In this document: in pieces, positions 1 to 7,659 of the stretch | Layout: every line of letters starts with the position of its first letter | Position numbering within the stretch: the first letter of the stretch is position 1 | NCBI GenBank assembly: GCA_051004815.1 | Contig: JBPCJY010000086.1 | Span: 1 to 31,800 of the forward strand | Source: JBBQXY01 sp051004815 | GTDB taxonomy: Bacteria; Chloroflexota; Ktedonobacteria; Ktedonobacterales; Ktedonobacteraceae | Direction of reading: 5' to 3' | DNA length: 31,800 nt | The notes under the pieces: model-generated | What the model was told of the DNA's origin: nothing | The model's database searches: none | What the model saw: the letters and a program-made list of their open reading frames with translations, nothing else | Translations under genes and position numbers: made by a program

Positions 1-124
1 TCGCCCTGGTAGGTGGTCGCCCTGGTAGGTGGTCGCCCTGGTAGGTGGTCGCCCTGGTAGGTGGTCGCCCTGGTAGGTGGTCGCCCTGGTAGGTGGTCGC
101 CCTGGTAGGTGGTCGCCCTGGTAG
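1..124. repeat. 16-bp tandem repeat, 7.75 copies, reaching the window edge
   Basis: Seven identical copies of TCGCCCTGGTAGGTGG are followed by a 12-base partial copy ending at 124. The array starts at the window edge, so its true length is unknown. It stops 15 bases before the ATG of the ATP-grasp gene, so it occupies the place where that gene's promoter or leader would be. The copies show no substitutions, which indicates recent expansion or active homogenisation. Because 16 is not a multiple of 3, TAG falls in all plus-strand frames, so it is not coding in that direction. Confidence 0.97.
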
Positions 125-139
125 AGAAAGAGGTCTGCG

Positions 140-1492
140 ATGTCATTGCGAGAAGCTATTCAAAGTTATCATGAACTCCTGACGGACGAGCTAGCCAGCG
201 CGTCGCAGGCCCAGATTGATGCCCAACAATTACAGCGCGGACTCTATTTCGGGGGAAGACCGCTCTGCACCATTCTGCGACCACGCTTCATGACGCCTGA
301 ACAGTATCGCTTTCTGCAAGCGCGGGTACGGGTGCTGCTGAGGGCTTTTGACAAGGCTTATCACGCGGCGATGGAAGATGCGACAGTTCGCACACAATTT
401 GGTCTGCTCGATTGGGAGGAGGCACTGGTGCGGCATGATCCGGGCTTTCGCAATCCCAGTCCGACTTCGCGGGTCGATACTTTTTTCGTGACGGAGCGCG
501 GTGGATTGCGTCTGACCGAGTATAACGCGGAGACGCCCGCGAGTCCAGGCTATAACGATTCCCTTACCGAGGTATTTTACGGCCTGCCTGTGATGCGCGA
601 ATTTTTGCGCCAATACGAGGTGCGCCCATTGCCAGCACGTCACAGCGTCCTGAACGTGCTGCTGGACGCCTATCAGCAGTGGGCGGGGCATTGTGAAGCA
701 CCACGTATCGCCATTCTCGATTGGCGTGAGGTACCCAGCTATAGCGAGTTCGTGCTGTTCGCCGATTACTTCAAATCGCAAGGCTTCGAGTGTGTTATAG
801 CCGATCCACGCGAGGTGGAGTATCGCGATGGTCGCCTGATGGCAGGTGATTTTCATATCACTTTGATCTATAAACGCGTGCTGATTAACGAACTTATTGC
901 GATCGGTGGGCTGGATCATCCCGTGGTACGAGCAGTGCTGGATGGCGCGGTCTGCATGATTAACCCGTTCCGGTGCAAGATTCTGCATAAGAAAGCGAGC
1001 CTGGCCGTCCTCAGCGATGAGCGCAACGCTGCCCTTTTCAATGCCGAGGAGCGAGCGGCCATCGAGGCTCATATTCCCTGGACGTGCCGCGTCGAGGAAC
1101 GTCATTCTCTTTTCCACGGCCAGATGATTGATATGCTCCCCTACGTGCTTGAGCATCGCGAAAATTTTGTGCTGAAGCCGAACGATGACTACGGCGGCAA
1201 GGGTATTGTCCTGGGCTGGGAAACTGACATTGCTGGTTGGGCGCAAGCACTCCAAATCGCGTTGACGGAACCGTACATTGTGCAAGAGCGGGTCGCTATT
1301 CCCAGCGAACCCTATCCCAGCCTGAACAATGGTCATGTTGAATTCAATGATCGCATGTTGGACACCAATCCACTGGTCTTTTACGGTGACTATGTGGACG
1401 GCTGCCTCTCGCGACTCTCTACTGAGGCCCTGTTGAACGTTACTGCTGGCACCGGCTCAACCGTAGCGACATTTATTGTGGAAAAGCGTTGA
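140..1492 (+). CDS. Circularly permuted ATP-grasp family ligase
   Basis: This is a predicted cytosolic ATP-dependent carboxylate-amine ligase of 450 aa, of the circularly permuted (type 2, glutathionylspermidine-synthase-like) ATP-grasp kind. A phosphate-binding loop lies at residues 343-358 (Lys346 and GGKG at 352-355). VQER at 381-384 fits the adenine-binding hinge. Asp408, Asn410, Arg425 and Asn433 near the C terminus match the Mg/ATP ligands of the family. The ATG is preceded by AGAGG at 8-base spacing. The next gene, a GCS2-type ligase, starts 22 bases downstream on the same strand, so the two are probably one operon making or tailoring a small peptide or amide. The substrate cannot be read from the sequence. 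No clear promoter is visible because the tandem repeat occupies the upstream region. Confidence 0.85.
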   Translation: MSLREAIQSYHELLTDELASASQAQIDAQQLQRGLYFGGRPLCTILRPRFMTPEQYRFLQARVRVLLRAFDKAYHAAMEDATVRTQFGLLDWEEALVRHDPGFRNPSPTSRVDTFFVTERGGLRLTEYNAETPASPGYNDSLTEVFYGLPVMREFLRQYEVRPLPARHSVLNVLLDAYQQWAGHCEAPRIAILDWREVPSYSEFVLFADYFKSQGFECVIADPREVEYRDGRLMAGDFHITLIYKRVLINELIAIGGLDHPVVRAVLDGAVCMINPFRCKILHKKASLAVLSDERNAALFNAEERAAIEAHIPWTCRVEERHSLFHGQMIDMLPYVLEHRENFVLKPNDDYGGKGIVLGWETDIAGWAQALQIALTEPYIVQERVAIPSEPYPSLNNGHVEFNDRMLDTNPLVFYGDYVDGCLSRLSTEALLNVTAGTGSTVATFIVEKR

Positions 1493-1514
1493 GGTTACAG
1501 AGGAGAGAGTTACC

Positions 1515-2621
1515 ATGAAAGCACCTTCGCTCACCATCGGCATCGAGGAAGAGTACCAGATAGTCGATCCGGAGACCCGAGAACTGCGTTCCTATATCAC
1601 CCAAATCATTGAGGAGGGTAAGCTCATCCTGCGCGAGCAGGTCAAACCTGAGATGCATCAGGCCATGGTCGAGGTTGGCTCCTCGGTCTGCCAGACTCCA
1701 GCCGAACTACGCACAGAACTGGTGCGCCTGCGCAGTGCCATCATTGGCCTGGCTGGCAAGAACGGGTTGAAGATCGTGGCCGCCGGCACACACCCTTTTT
1801 CTTCGTGGATGAATCAGGAAATCACACCACAGGAACGCTATATGGGCGTGAAGCAGGACATGCAGGAACTCGCCCAACGCCTCTTGATCTTCGGCACGCA
1901 TGTACACGTTGGCATCGAAGACCGCGAATTCCTTATTGACACTATGAACGTCATGCGCTATCTGCTGCCGCATATTCTCTGTCTCTCCACCAGTTCTCCG
2001 TTCTGGATGGGTCGCACCACCGGCTTGAAGTCGTACCGCAGTATCATCTTCCGCAATTTCCCGCGCAGTGGTATCCCGCGCGTATTTCAATCGTATGAGG
2101 ACTACAACTATCTGGTGGAGACGCTGGTGCGTACCAATACCATTCCCAATGCCAGTAAAATCTGGTGGGATGTGCGCCCCAATTCAACGTACCCCACCAT
2201 TGAATTCCGCATCTGCGATGTCTGCACCCGCGTCGATGAAGCTATCTGTATCGCGGCCATCTTCCAGGCCATCGTGGCAAAGCTCTGGAAATTGCGCCGC
2301 GACAACTTGACCTTCCGCGTCTATCCACACGATCTGGTCGAAGAGAACAAGTGGCGTGCTGTGCGCTACGGGCTGGACGGCAAATTGATCGACTTCGGCA
2401 AGCAGGAAGAAAGGCCAGCGCGTGAGCTGATCCGTGAAATGATCGAGTGGTTTATCGGCGATGTCATCGATGAGCTGGGCAGCCGCAAAGAGGTCGAGTA
2501 CGCCTATCGCATCTTACAAGAGGGTTCCAGTGCCGACCGCCAGTTGGCAACTTTTCAGCAGACCGGCGATATGAAAGCGGTGGTCGATCAGTTAATCCGC
2601 GAGACCAGCGAAGGACTATAG
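1515..2621 (+). CDS. Carboxylate-amine ligase, GCS2/YbdK family
   Basis: A 368-aa protein of the glutamate-cysteine ligase type 2 (YbdK/EgtA-like) superfamily, expected to join a carboxylate to an amine with ATP. The family signature GIEEEYQIVD is at residues 9-18. FGTHVHVGI carries the typical His pair in the active-site strand, and RPNSTYPTIEFRICD fits the conserved arginine/glutamate strand. I place the start at 1515 because AGGAGAGAG lies 6 bases upstream; the frame stays open 13 codons further up but has no better ribosome site. Length is normal for YbdK. It follows the ATP-grasp gene by 22 bases, so a two-ligase pathway is likely. Its stop overlaps the convergent GH13 gene's stop by 6 bases. 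Whether it makes gamma-glutamylcysteine or another amide is unknown. Confidence 0.88.
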   Translation: MKAPSLTIGIEEEYQIVDPETRELRSYITQIIEEGKLILREQVKPEMHQAMVEVGSSVCQTPAELRTELVRLRSAIIGLAGKNGLKIVAAGTHPFSSWMNQEITPQERYMGVKQDMQELAQRLLIFGTHVHVGIEDREFLIDTMNVMRYLLPHILCLSTSSPFWMGRTTGLKSYRSIIFRNFPRSGIPRVFQSYEDYNYLVETLVRTNTIPNASKIWWDVRPNSTYPTIEFRICDVCTRVDEAICIAAIFQAIVAKLWKLRRDNLTFRVYPHDLVEENKWRAVRYGLDGKLIDFGKQEERPARELIREMIEWFIGDVIDELGSRKEVEYAYRILQEGSSADRQLATFQQTGDMKAVVDQLIRETSEGL

Positions 2622-4565
2622 GGATACAAAAATATAGCCGTAGTTTGATGGCACGGGTTGTGGCAGTGCCACTATAGCACCATCCTTTGCCACGGTAATA
2701 TCCAGATGATGAGGTCCACGGGCTTCATCATCTATCATTTCGCGATAGATACCAGCTTTGGGGAAGGGGACTGAGATAGTCTGTTCCGCGTCCGAGAAGT
2801 TGAGGAAGACCATTGCATACTGTTCCGGTTCAGTGGCTGTAGCTGGTGCATGGCGTTGGTAGGCCACAATCTGTGCTGCCAGGTTGGACTGTTGGTTGAA
2901 ATAGAACAGTTCGCGACTACGCAATACTCGCAAGCTACGGCGCAAACGGCCCAGGATACGATAGAGACGCACGAGTTCCTGGCCGTACTGGTCGTAGAAA
3001 TATTCCCAGTGCATGCTGCGGCGGAAAGAGATACGGGCATTGCCACCGGGTGGCAACGTGTAGTTCTCGACGATCTCCTCACCTTGCCAGAGCATGGGGA
3101 TGCCAGCGCAGGTGTAGAGCGCGATGGCAAAAGGCTGCAACTTCGCCACGTTTGCGCGAATGCCAAAGGCGATATCGCCCTGACCACCAATACCAGGTGC
3201 AGTGCCAAAGCTGTCAATCAAATGTTCGTGGTCATGCGAATTGAGGTACTGGAAGGGAGCGACGGGTGCCGCGATGCCGTTGAAGTTCCGCGTCGCAGGG
3301 TAGCCGCTAAAGTTTGGATCGAGCAAATGCACAAAGCTATCATCGACGTAGCGATGCTGCGCCATATCTTCCGCTTTAGCGAGCAGAGCATCTTGCCAGG
3401 TGGCATTAGAGTAGGTATCGCGCAGAATGGCCGGTGGATTGTCCAGGTACTCCGCACACTGGATGATACGGCTATAGCCTTTCGCGTCCTGGAAGCGCGG
3501 AATGGGCAGTGAGTCCTGATAGGTATTGTAGACCAGAGCGGCGTACGCATCCCCCGTTGGCCCATCGTAGTAGCCACTGACGTTGTCATAGCGAAAACCA
3601 TCAACATGACATTCGTTCAGCCAGTAGGCATTCGAGGTGCGAAAATAGTCAAGGGTGAAGGGCATGTTATGGAAGGTCGTTTGCGCACCAAACGCACCAT
3701 TTGGGAATGTCCCCATTGGGCCAACTTCGCCGCTATCCTTGTAGACGCGGTTATAGGCGAAATCATCGCTTACATGTTGATAGACTACATCCAGAATGAC
3801 GGCCATACCTCTGGCATGACAGGCATCGACAAGCCCTTGCAGACCATGCAGTCCGCCCCAGCGATCTTCCGGCGCAAAAAAGTGCAATGGCCCATAACCC
3901 CAATCAAAGATTTGTGGCACAGTGGTGATCGGCATCAATTCAAGCACGTTCACGCCCAGACCTAGCAGATAATCCAGACGCTGGCTGACACCATCGAAGG
4001 TGCTGGCGAACTCCTCCACCTGCAATTCATAAACCACCAGGTCATCCAACTCCGGCATCTTGAAGGCATCATCCATCCAGGTAAATGGTGGCATAGGTGC
4101 GTTGCTCACGGTGAAGGCAGAGAGTTTGCCAATGCCGGTGTCGGTGGCAAAGGGGTCAGTAATGAAGAGGGTCACGAGATTGGCTGTGAAGTCGTGCTGC
4201 TGTGGTTTGAGCGGGTCGGAAATAGTCACGGTCATCGGGTTGGGCAGAGTGCCCGCTTCCTGTCGCAAAAGCATATAGCGGTATAAATACTTGCCGGGCG
4301 TGCCGAAGTTGCCGTCTACATGGGCAGCCAGATCAATCGTTGCGCTCCACAAGCCAAGGGGAGAGGTTTCATCAAAGGTTAGCAGGAAGTTTTTGGCGGG
4401 AATCTCTATCGTGAACTGGTCTTTCTCATGGATGATGCGCACGACGACAGCATAGCCCTTCGCGGCAGTAATATTGGGCAAATAGATGCCAAAACGAACG
4501 GTCAAGCCGCCCGCGGTGTCTACATGCGCACCAACTTCTGAGAGGTTTAGCATAGAAAAATTCAC
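2616..4565 (-). CDS. GH13 alpha-amylase-family glycoside hydrolase or transferase
   Basis: A 649-aa protein with an N-terminal beta-rich domain (about 1-150), a GH13 TIM barrel (about 170-530) and a C-terminal beta domain. The conserved regions are visible: DVVYQH 259-264, GFRYD with nucleophile Asp327, QCAEYLD with acid/base Glu372, and NSHDHE with Asp445. The layout resembles branching enzymes and maltooligosyl-trehalose trehalohydrolases, so it probably acts on alpha-1,4/1,6 glucans; the exact activity is undecided. No signal peptide is seen, so it is likely cytosolic and linked to glycogen. It starts with GTG overlapping the TGA of the upstream TPR gene (GTGA, 4 bases), which suggests translational coupling. 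An ATG four codons further in is the alternative start. Confidence 0.9.
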   Translation of the reverse strand: MNFSMLNLSEVGAHVDTAGGLTVRFGIYLPNITAAKGYAVVVRIIHEKDQFTIEIPAKNFLLTFDETSPLGLWSATIDLAAHVDGNFGTPGKYLYRYMLLRQEAGTLPNPMTVTISDPLKPQQHDFTANLVTLFITDPFATDTGIGKLSAFTVSNAPMPPFTWMDDAFKMPELDDLVVYELQVEEFASTFDGVSQRLDYLLGLGVNVLELMPITTVPQIFDWGYGPLHFFAPEDRWGGLHGLQGLVDACHARGMAVILDVVYQHVSDDFAYNRVYKDSGEVGPMGTFPNGAFGAQTTFHNMPFTLDYFRTSNAYWLNECHVDGFRYDNVSGYYDGPTGDAYAALVYNTYQDSLPIPRFQDAKGYSRIIQCAEYLDNPPAILRDTYSNATWQDALLAKAEDMAQHRYVDDSFVHLLDPNFSGYPATRNFNGIAAPVAPFQYLNSHDHEHLIDSFGTAPGIGGQGDIAFGIRANVAKLQPFAIALYTCAGIPMLWQGEEIVENYTLPPGGNARISFRRSMHWEYFYDQYGQELVRLYRILGRLRRSLRVLRSRELFYFNQQSNLAAQIVAYQRHAPATATEPEQYAMVFLNFSDAEQTISVPFPKAGIYREMIDDEARGPHHLDITVAKDGAIVALPQPVPSNYGYIFVSL

Positions 4566-5389
4566 GACTCCATAATGAATGTTAGCGATTGGTTAACTGT
4601 ACCCTTGAACGGGTCATATGTGCCGGTGTTTTCAGGTAGCCCGAAACGCCGGATTTCGGGGAGAGCTGCCAGGGAGCGTTTCGCAAGGGTATAATCTGGC
4701 TCAATTTCGAGGGCGCGTTTCAAGGCCGCTTCTGCTTCATCATAACGCCCCTGCCTCATATAGCAGCCAGCAATGTTGAACCAAGGTTGTGGTACACAAT
4801 CACCCATTGCGATAGCGGCCTGGAACATCTGCACGGCCTCATGCCATTGATGAGATTCCAGTAAATTCAGACCTCGTGTATAGATATCCTCTTGCTCAAT
4901 CAATTGATCCAAGGTAAAGTTTGGCCCGCGCAGCTTTATGGAATCTTTGACAACCTGCGCACCAAATGGTAACTCCCTATCTATCTCCTTTTTCAGGGCA
5001 GGGTCGGTATTTAACGCAGCTGCACGCTCAAAATCACGGAAAGATTGCCCAAAGCGAGAAGTGAAACGACTTGCCAGGCCACGATTGTGCCATAGAAGGG
5101 GGTCATGGGGACGCAAACTGATGGCTTGAGTCAAAACAGCATAAGCCTTGGGAAAATCTTGTGCCATATTATATGCTGTGCCAAGTTGCCCAAGCACGTC
5201 AACCCGCACCGGAGAGCTTTGTGGAAGATAGCTCAGTAACTGCTCACAGTTCGCGACGGCTCCTTCATAATCTTGTTGCAGCAACTGATCACTAATCTGC
5301 CTCAATCGCTCATGAACCCCTGACGGAGCCGTGCTGAAAGCCGTTACCACACTTCTCTTATGCTTGGATGATTTCGATTTCTTCGACAT
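4562..5389 (-). CDS. TPR repeat protein
   Basis: A 275-aa soluble protein with a Lys/Ser-rich basic N terminus (residues 1-15) and tetratricopeptide repeats in two blocks, about 25-130 and 165-245. The best repeat reads PWFNIAGCYMRQGRYDEAEA followed by LKRALEIEPDY, the canonical TPR consensus. TPR folds bind partner proteins, so an adaptor role is likely; the partner is unknown. It is first in an operon with the GH13 gene, whose GTG overlaps this stop. The ribosome site is weak (AGG 12 bases upstream). An inverted repeat and a possible extended -10 box lie just upstream. Confidence 0.85.
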   Translation of the reverse strand: MSKKSKSSKHKRSVVTAFSTAPSGVHERLRQISDQLLQQDYEGAVANCEQLLSYLPQSSPVRVDVLGQLGTAYNMAQDFPKAYAVLTQAISLRPHDPLLWHNRGLASRFTSRFGQSFRDFERAAALNTDPALKKEIDRELPFGAQVVKDSIKLRGPNFTLDQLIEQEDIYTRGLNLLESHQWHEAVQMFQAAIAMGDCVPQPWFNIAGCYMRQGRYDEAEAALKRALEIEPDYTLAKRSLAALPEIRRFGLPENTGTYDPFKGTVNQSLTFIMES

Positions 5390-5406
5390 GTTTTTAACCT
5401 GTGTTG

Positions 5407-5429
5407 TGACAATGCTCTGTACATTGTCA
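5407..5429. promoter_or_regulatory. Inverted repeat upstream of the TPR gene, possible operator
   Basis: TGACAATG (5407-5414) and CATTGTCA (5422-5429) form a perfect 8-bp inverted repeat with a 7-base spacer, 18 bases upstream of the TPR gene's ATG. It lies between the likely -10 box and the start codon, so it could be a repressor site or a hairpin in the 5' leader. No regulator can be assigned. Confidence 0.45.
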
Positions 5430-5458
5430 TCTATATTGCTAGAATAGAAGTCTAATCA

Positions 5459-5464
5459 ATTATA
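5459..5464 (-). promoter_or_regulatory. Possible extended -10 promoter box for the TPR/GH13 operon
   Basis: On the minus strand this reads TATAAT preceded by TGT, an extended -10 element, about 70 bases upstream of the TPR start. No good -35 hexamer is seen at 17 bases. This is a sequence match only. Confidence 0.35.
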
Positions 5465-5660
5465 ACACACACCAAAATGTGGAAGTAGCGCGGGTGTTGG
5501 GAGGGGACATTGCAGATGTTACAAATTACTTGCCTTCATCTTGGATTAATGCTTGAGTCCTTTTGAGCCATCCACGGTATCTACGTTAGTAAGAGTATGG
5601 ATAATCCCCTTAATGTAGCGAGCAGCGTTTAACATCATTTCATCACTAAAGGAGCACCGA
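5465..5660. other. Intergenic region between divergent genes
   Basis: Apart from the ribosome site AAAGGAG at 5648-5654 for the next gene, I see no open frame or convincing signal here. It must hold the promoter of the small gene at 5661. Confidence 0.5.
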
Positions 5661-5873
5661 ATGTACGAGATTGAAATTCATCTCCAAGGTTCCGAGAAAT
5701 TTTCAGAGTTTCCATCGGAGACTTGCCTGGAGTTGGAGTGCGCGGTAGAGGATATCTTAGGTTGTTCGTTATTACAAATCTTTGATACGCTCGCGGTCAT
5801 TAACGTGACTGTACGCTATGTCCCAATAGGGCAAGGGTATGCGTTATCGTCGCTTTCTGCGCATAGTGCTTAA
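5661..5873 (+). CDS. Small hypothetical protein
   Basis: A 70-aa acidic protein with a strong ribosome site (AAAGGAG, 6 bases before the ATG). It has no signal peptide or membrane segment. The N terminus (MYEIEIHLQG) suggests a beta strand followed by a helical stretch with Glu and Cys residues. I do not recognise the family. It stands alone between a 270-base upstream gap and a strong hairpin terminator. Coding status is supported by the ribosome site and the downstream terminator rather than by homology. Confidence 0.6.
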   Translation: MYEIEIHLQGSEKFSEFPSETCLELECAVEDILGCSLLQIFDTLAVINVTVRYVPIGQGYALSSLSAHSA

Positions 5874-5888
5874 GGCGGTTTGTGAGGA

Positions 5889-5954
5889 GAATTTATAAAA
5901 AGTAAGGGCTGTGTTGCTACTGTCGGTAACACAGCCCTTACTTTTTATAAATTC
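5889..5954. terminator. 27-bp perfect hairpin, probably a bidirectional terminator
   Basis: Arms 5889-5915 and 5928-5954 are perfectly complementary, with a 12-base loop. The stem has a GC-rich core (AAGGGCTGTGTT) and A/T-rich outer parts, so a U-rich tail forms in either direction. It sits between the stop of the plus-strand gene at 5873 and the stop of the minus-strand XRE gene at 5976, which is the expected place for a shared terminator. The stem is longer than most terminators. Confidence 0.8.
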
Positions 5955-5975
5955 GCTCATTTCGTTGTCTTGCAA

Positions 5976-6269
5976 TCAAGAAGGTTTCCGGCGTTCATCT
6001 GTGGGGTAGGAGCCGCTATCCTCGGCTACCTTCTTCTGTTTCTTGGGAGTGGGCGGCGGTGGTATACCTTCTGGCACATCCTCTATCAAATCGGTGACAG
6101 GAACAGCCAACGCTTTCGCTAACTTATCAAGCGTATTCAACGACGCATCGTGTTGCGGATTGTGCCAAATGGACTGCATCGTTTTGAGATTGATGTCAGC
6201 AGCCCTTTGTAACCGCGCCATTGTAAAGCCCTTGGCTTGGGCGACCTCTTTCACACGCAAGCGTCTCAT
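5976..6269 (-). CDS. XRE-family helix-turn-helix regulator
   Basis: A 97-aa protein with an N-terminal Cro/CI-type HTH at about residues 1-62: VKEVAQAKGFTMARLQRAAD, then MQSIWHNP (recognition helix), then LNTLDKLAKALAVPVTDLIED. The tail is Pro- and Lys-rich and probably disordered. The start at 6269 has AAGGG about 9 bases upstream. It is divergent from the HTH gene at 6500. The two promoters' -35 boxes overlap, so it may repress itself and its neighbour. Target sites are inferred only. Confidence 0.85.
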   Translation of the reverse strand: MRRLRVKEVAQAKGFTMARLQRAADINLKTMQSIWHNPQHDASLNTLDKLAKALAVPVTDLIEDVPEGIPPPPTPKKQKKVAEDSGSYPTDERRKPS

Positions 6270-6310
6270 CTTTGTTACCCTTCTATTGCCTCTTCCTGGT
6301 TGCTATTTGC

Positions 6311-6339
6311 ATGATACTAGACCTGACTACTTGACACAA
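6311..6339 (-). promoter_or_regulatory. Predicted promoter of the XRE gene
   Basis: On the minus strand, TTGTGT (6334-6339) and TATCAT (6311-6316) are spaced by 17 bases, pointing to the XRE gene at 6269. Its -35 box overlaps that of the oppositely directed promoter. Confidence 0.5.
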
Positions 6340-6359
6340 TCCCATTGTAATGGTATGTA
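6331..6359 (+). promoter_or_regulatory. Predicted promoter toward the HTH gene, with internal palindrome
   Basis: A perfect TTGACA (6331-6336) is followed after 17 bases by TATGTA (6354-6359). The spacer contains CCATT-GT-AATGG (6342-6353), a small dyad in the place where a repressor would bind. A second TATAAT lies at 6388-6393 closer to the genes. Confidence 0.5.
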
Positions 6360-6433
6360 ATGTGCTGGTTATCATTAAAACGGCATATATAATCTATACT
6401 TATCATACCTGATGAGCAAAGGAAAGTCAGATA

Positions 6434-6499
6434 GTGAGCGAGATTGCAAGGCTCTATGAGCAGATTGTTACCGAAATCTATATGAAGGTGGTAGGATAA
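6434..6499 (+). CDS. Possible 21-residue leader peptide
   Basis: A GTG at 6434 lies 7 bases after AAAGGAAAG and opens a 21-codon frame beginning MSEIARLYEQ. It ends with TAA at 6497-6499, directly adjoining the GTG at 6500 of the following HTH gene. The exact abutment suggests translational coupling, or that the HTH gene relies on ribosomes ending here, since its own ribosome site is weak. The peptide is short and may only be a leader. No homology is recognised. Confidence 0.4.
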   Translation: MSEIARLYEQIVTEIYMKVVG

Positions 6500-6742
6500 G
6501 TGCCATACATCAGTGAAGAGGGAAAAACCACCCTGCGCGATATTAAACACAAGTACCATCTGAGCACCTACGCCATCTCCGCCATCGCCTACGTTGAGCC
6601 AGGCCTTGTGTACCGAATGGAGCAAGGGGGTGCTCTATCGAGGAGGGATGTGGAGAAGATTCTGCTAAGGCTCGCGGAAGTCACTGGGCAGGACTACTCG
6701 ATAGAGACTGTGGGCGGGTATTGGATAACGGGAGAAGAGTAG
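6500..6742 (+). CDS. Small XRE-like helix-turn-helix protein
   Basis: An 80-aa protein starting with GTG. The central part (AISAIAYVEPGLVYRMEQGG, then LSRRDVEKILLRLAEVTGQDY) has the spacing of an XRE-type HTH followed by the usual C-terminal helix. It is probably a DNA-binding partner of the divergent XRE gene at 5976-6269. It abuts the 21-codon frame upstream. The ribosome site is poor (GGTAGGA overlapping that frame), consistent with coupled translation. The function as regulator is inferred from the fold. Confidence 0.7.
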   Translation: MPYISEEGKTTLRDIKHKYHLSTYAISAIAYVEPGLVYRMEQGGALSRRDVEKILLRLAEVTGQDYSIETVGGYWITGEE

Positions 6743-6839
6743 CTATTGAGTTCTGTTGCGTCTTCATAAAGCGCAGTGCCATAATAGAGGATACAAGACA
6801 GTCTCTCGATAATAGCACTAGCAGAAAGATGAGTACACG

Positions 6840-7613
6840 ATGCGAACAAACCAGGTGAAAGAAAAACTCAAACGGGGTGAACCTGCACTGGGGGCATGGT
6901 TGAGCCTTCCCAGCGTTCCCGCGGCCCGAATAATGGCGCGACTTGGCTTCGATTGGCTCGTCGTGGATATGGAGCATTCCGCGCAGAATCCTGTGCTTAT
7001 GGGTGATATGGTTGGGGCCATCGCCGATGCTGGGACATGCGCTCCTATGGTGCGCGTTCCCACCAATAGTGTCGAGTGGTTCAAGTGGGCCTTGGACGCT
7101 GGAGCCTGGGGTGTGGTGGTTCCGATGGTCAATACTCGTGAGGAGGCACAACGCGTGGTAGAGCATGCGAAATATCCGCCGCGTGGCACGCGTAGTATTG
7201 GCGGAGCTTTCGGCCCCTATGGGTTCGGCATCACCGACTGGCCCAGTTATGCACGGACGGCGAATGATGAAATTATCGTGACCGTCCAGATTGAGAGTCA
7301 GCAGGCACTCCAGAATCTCGACGATATTCTCTCGGTGCCAGGAATAGATGTAGCCTTCGTCGGGCCGAATGATCTCCATGCCCAACTCGGTCTCACACCA
7401 AGCAGCGATGGTGCCGAACCTGAGTTTATGGACGCCCTGGAACGTGTTAAGGCGGCAGCACGGAAACATTCAGTTGCCCTCGGCATCTTTAGCAGCAATG
7501 GAGAGACTTCCGCTGAACGTATACGTCAAGGCTTCCAGATGATCAGCGTGACGACTGATATCAGTAGCATGATCGCTGCCGCAACGCAAAACTTGCGTAC
7601 TGCTCGCGGATAA
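6840..7613 (+). CDS. HpcH/HpaI-family aldolase
   Basis: A 257-aa class II, metal-dependent pyruvate aldolase of the HpcH/HpaI family, which reversibly cleaves 2-keto-3-deoxy or hydroxy-keto acids to pyruvate and an aldehyde. Visible family residues are His46 in DMEH, Arg72 in MVRVP, Glu152 in QIES and Asp178 in VGPNDL (metal ligands), plus the PPRGTRSIGG loop at 113-122. Length is standard. The gene for a D-2-hydroxyacid dehydrogenase follows 46 bases later on the same strand, so the pair likely serves sugar-acid or hydroxy-acid breakdown. The natural substrate is not determinable here. Confidence 0.9.
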   Translation: MRTNQVKEKLKRGEPALGAWLSLPSVPAARIMARLGFDWLVVDMEHSAQNPVLMGDMVGAIADAGTCAPMVRVPTNSVEWFKWALDAGAWGVVVPMVNTREEAQRVVEHAKYPPRGTRSIGGAFGPYGFGITDWPSYARTANDEIIVTVQIESQQALQNLDDILSVPGIDVAFVGPNDLHAQLGLTPSSDGAEPEFMDALERVKAAARKHSVALGIFSSNGETSAERIRQGFQMISVTTDISSMIAAATQNLRTARG

Positions 7614-7659
7614 CTCGTGGGGAGTATAAGGGCGAAACAAGAGAGAAAGAAGGTCGAAT

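Noticed and set aside
1..124. CRISPR array
   Set aside because: The repeats are only 16 bases long and directly adjoining, without unique spacers.
230..1336. Long open frame on the minus strand (368 aa)
   Set aside because: It lies wholly inside the ATP-grasp gene, which has clear family motifs and a ribosome site, and its own translation shows no recognisable domain.
2850..3512. Plus-strand open frame of 220 aa
   Set aside because: It is antisense to the GH13 catalytic barrel with its intact motifs, and shows no motif of its own.
6681..7469. Minus-strand open frame of 262 aa
   Set aside because: It is antisense to the HpcH/HpaI aldolase and has no domain signature.
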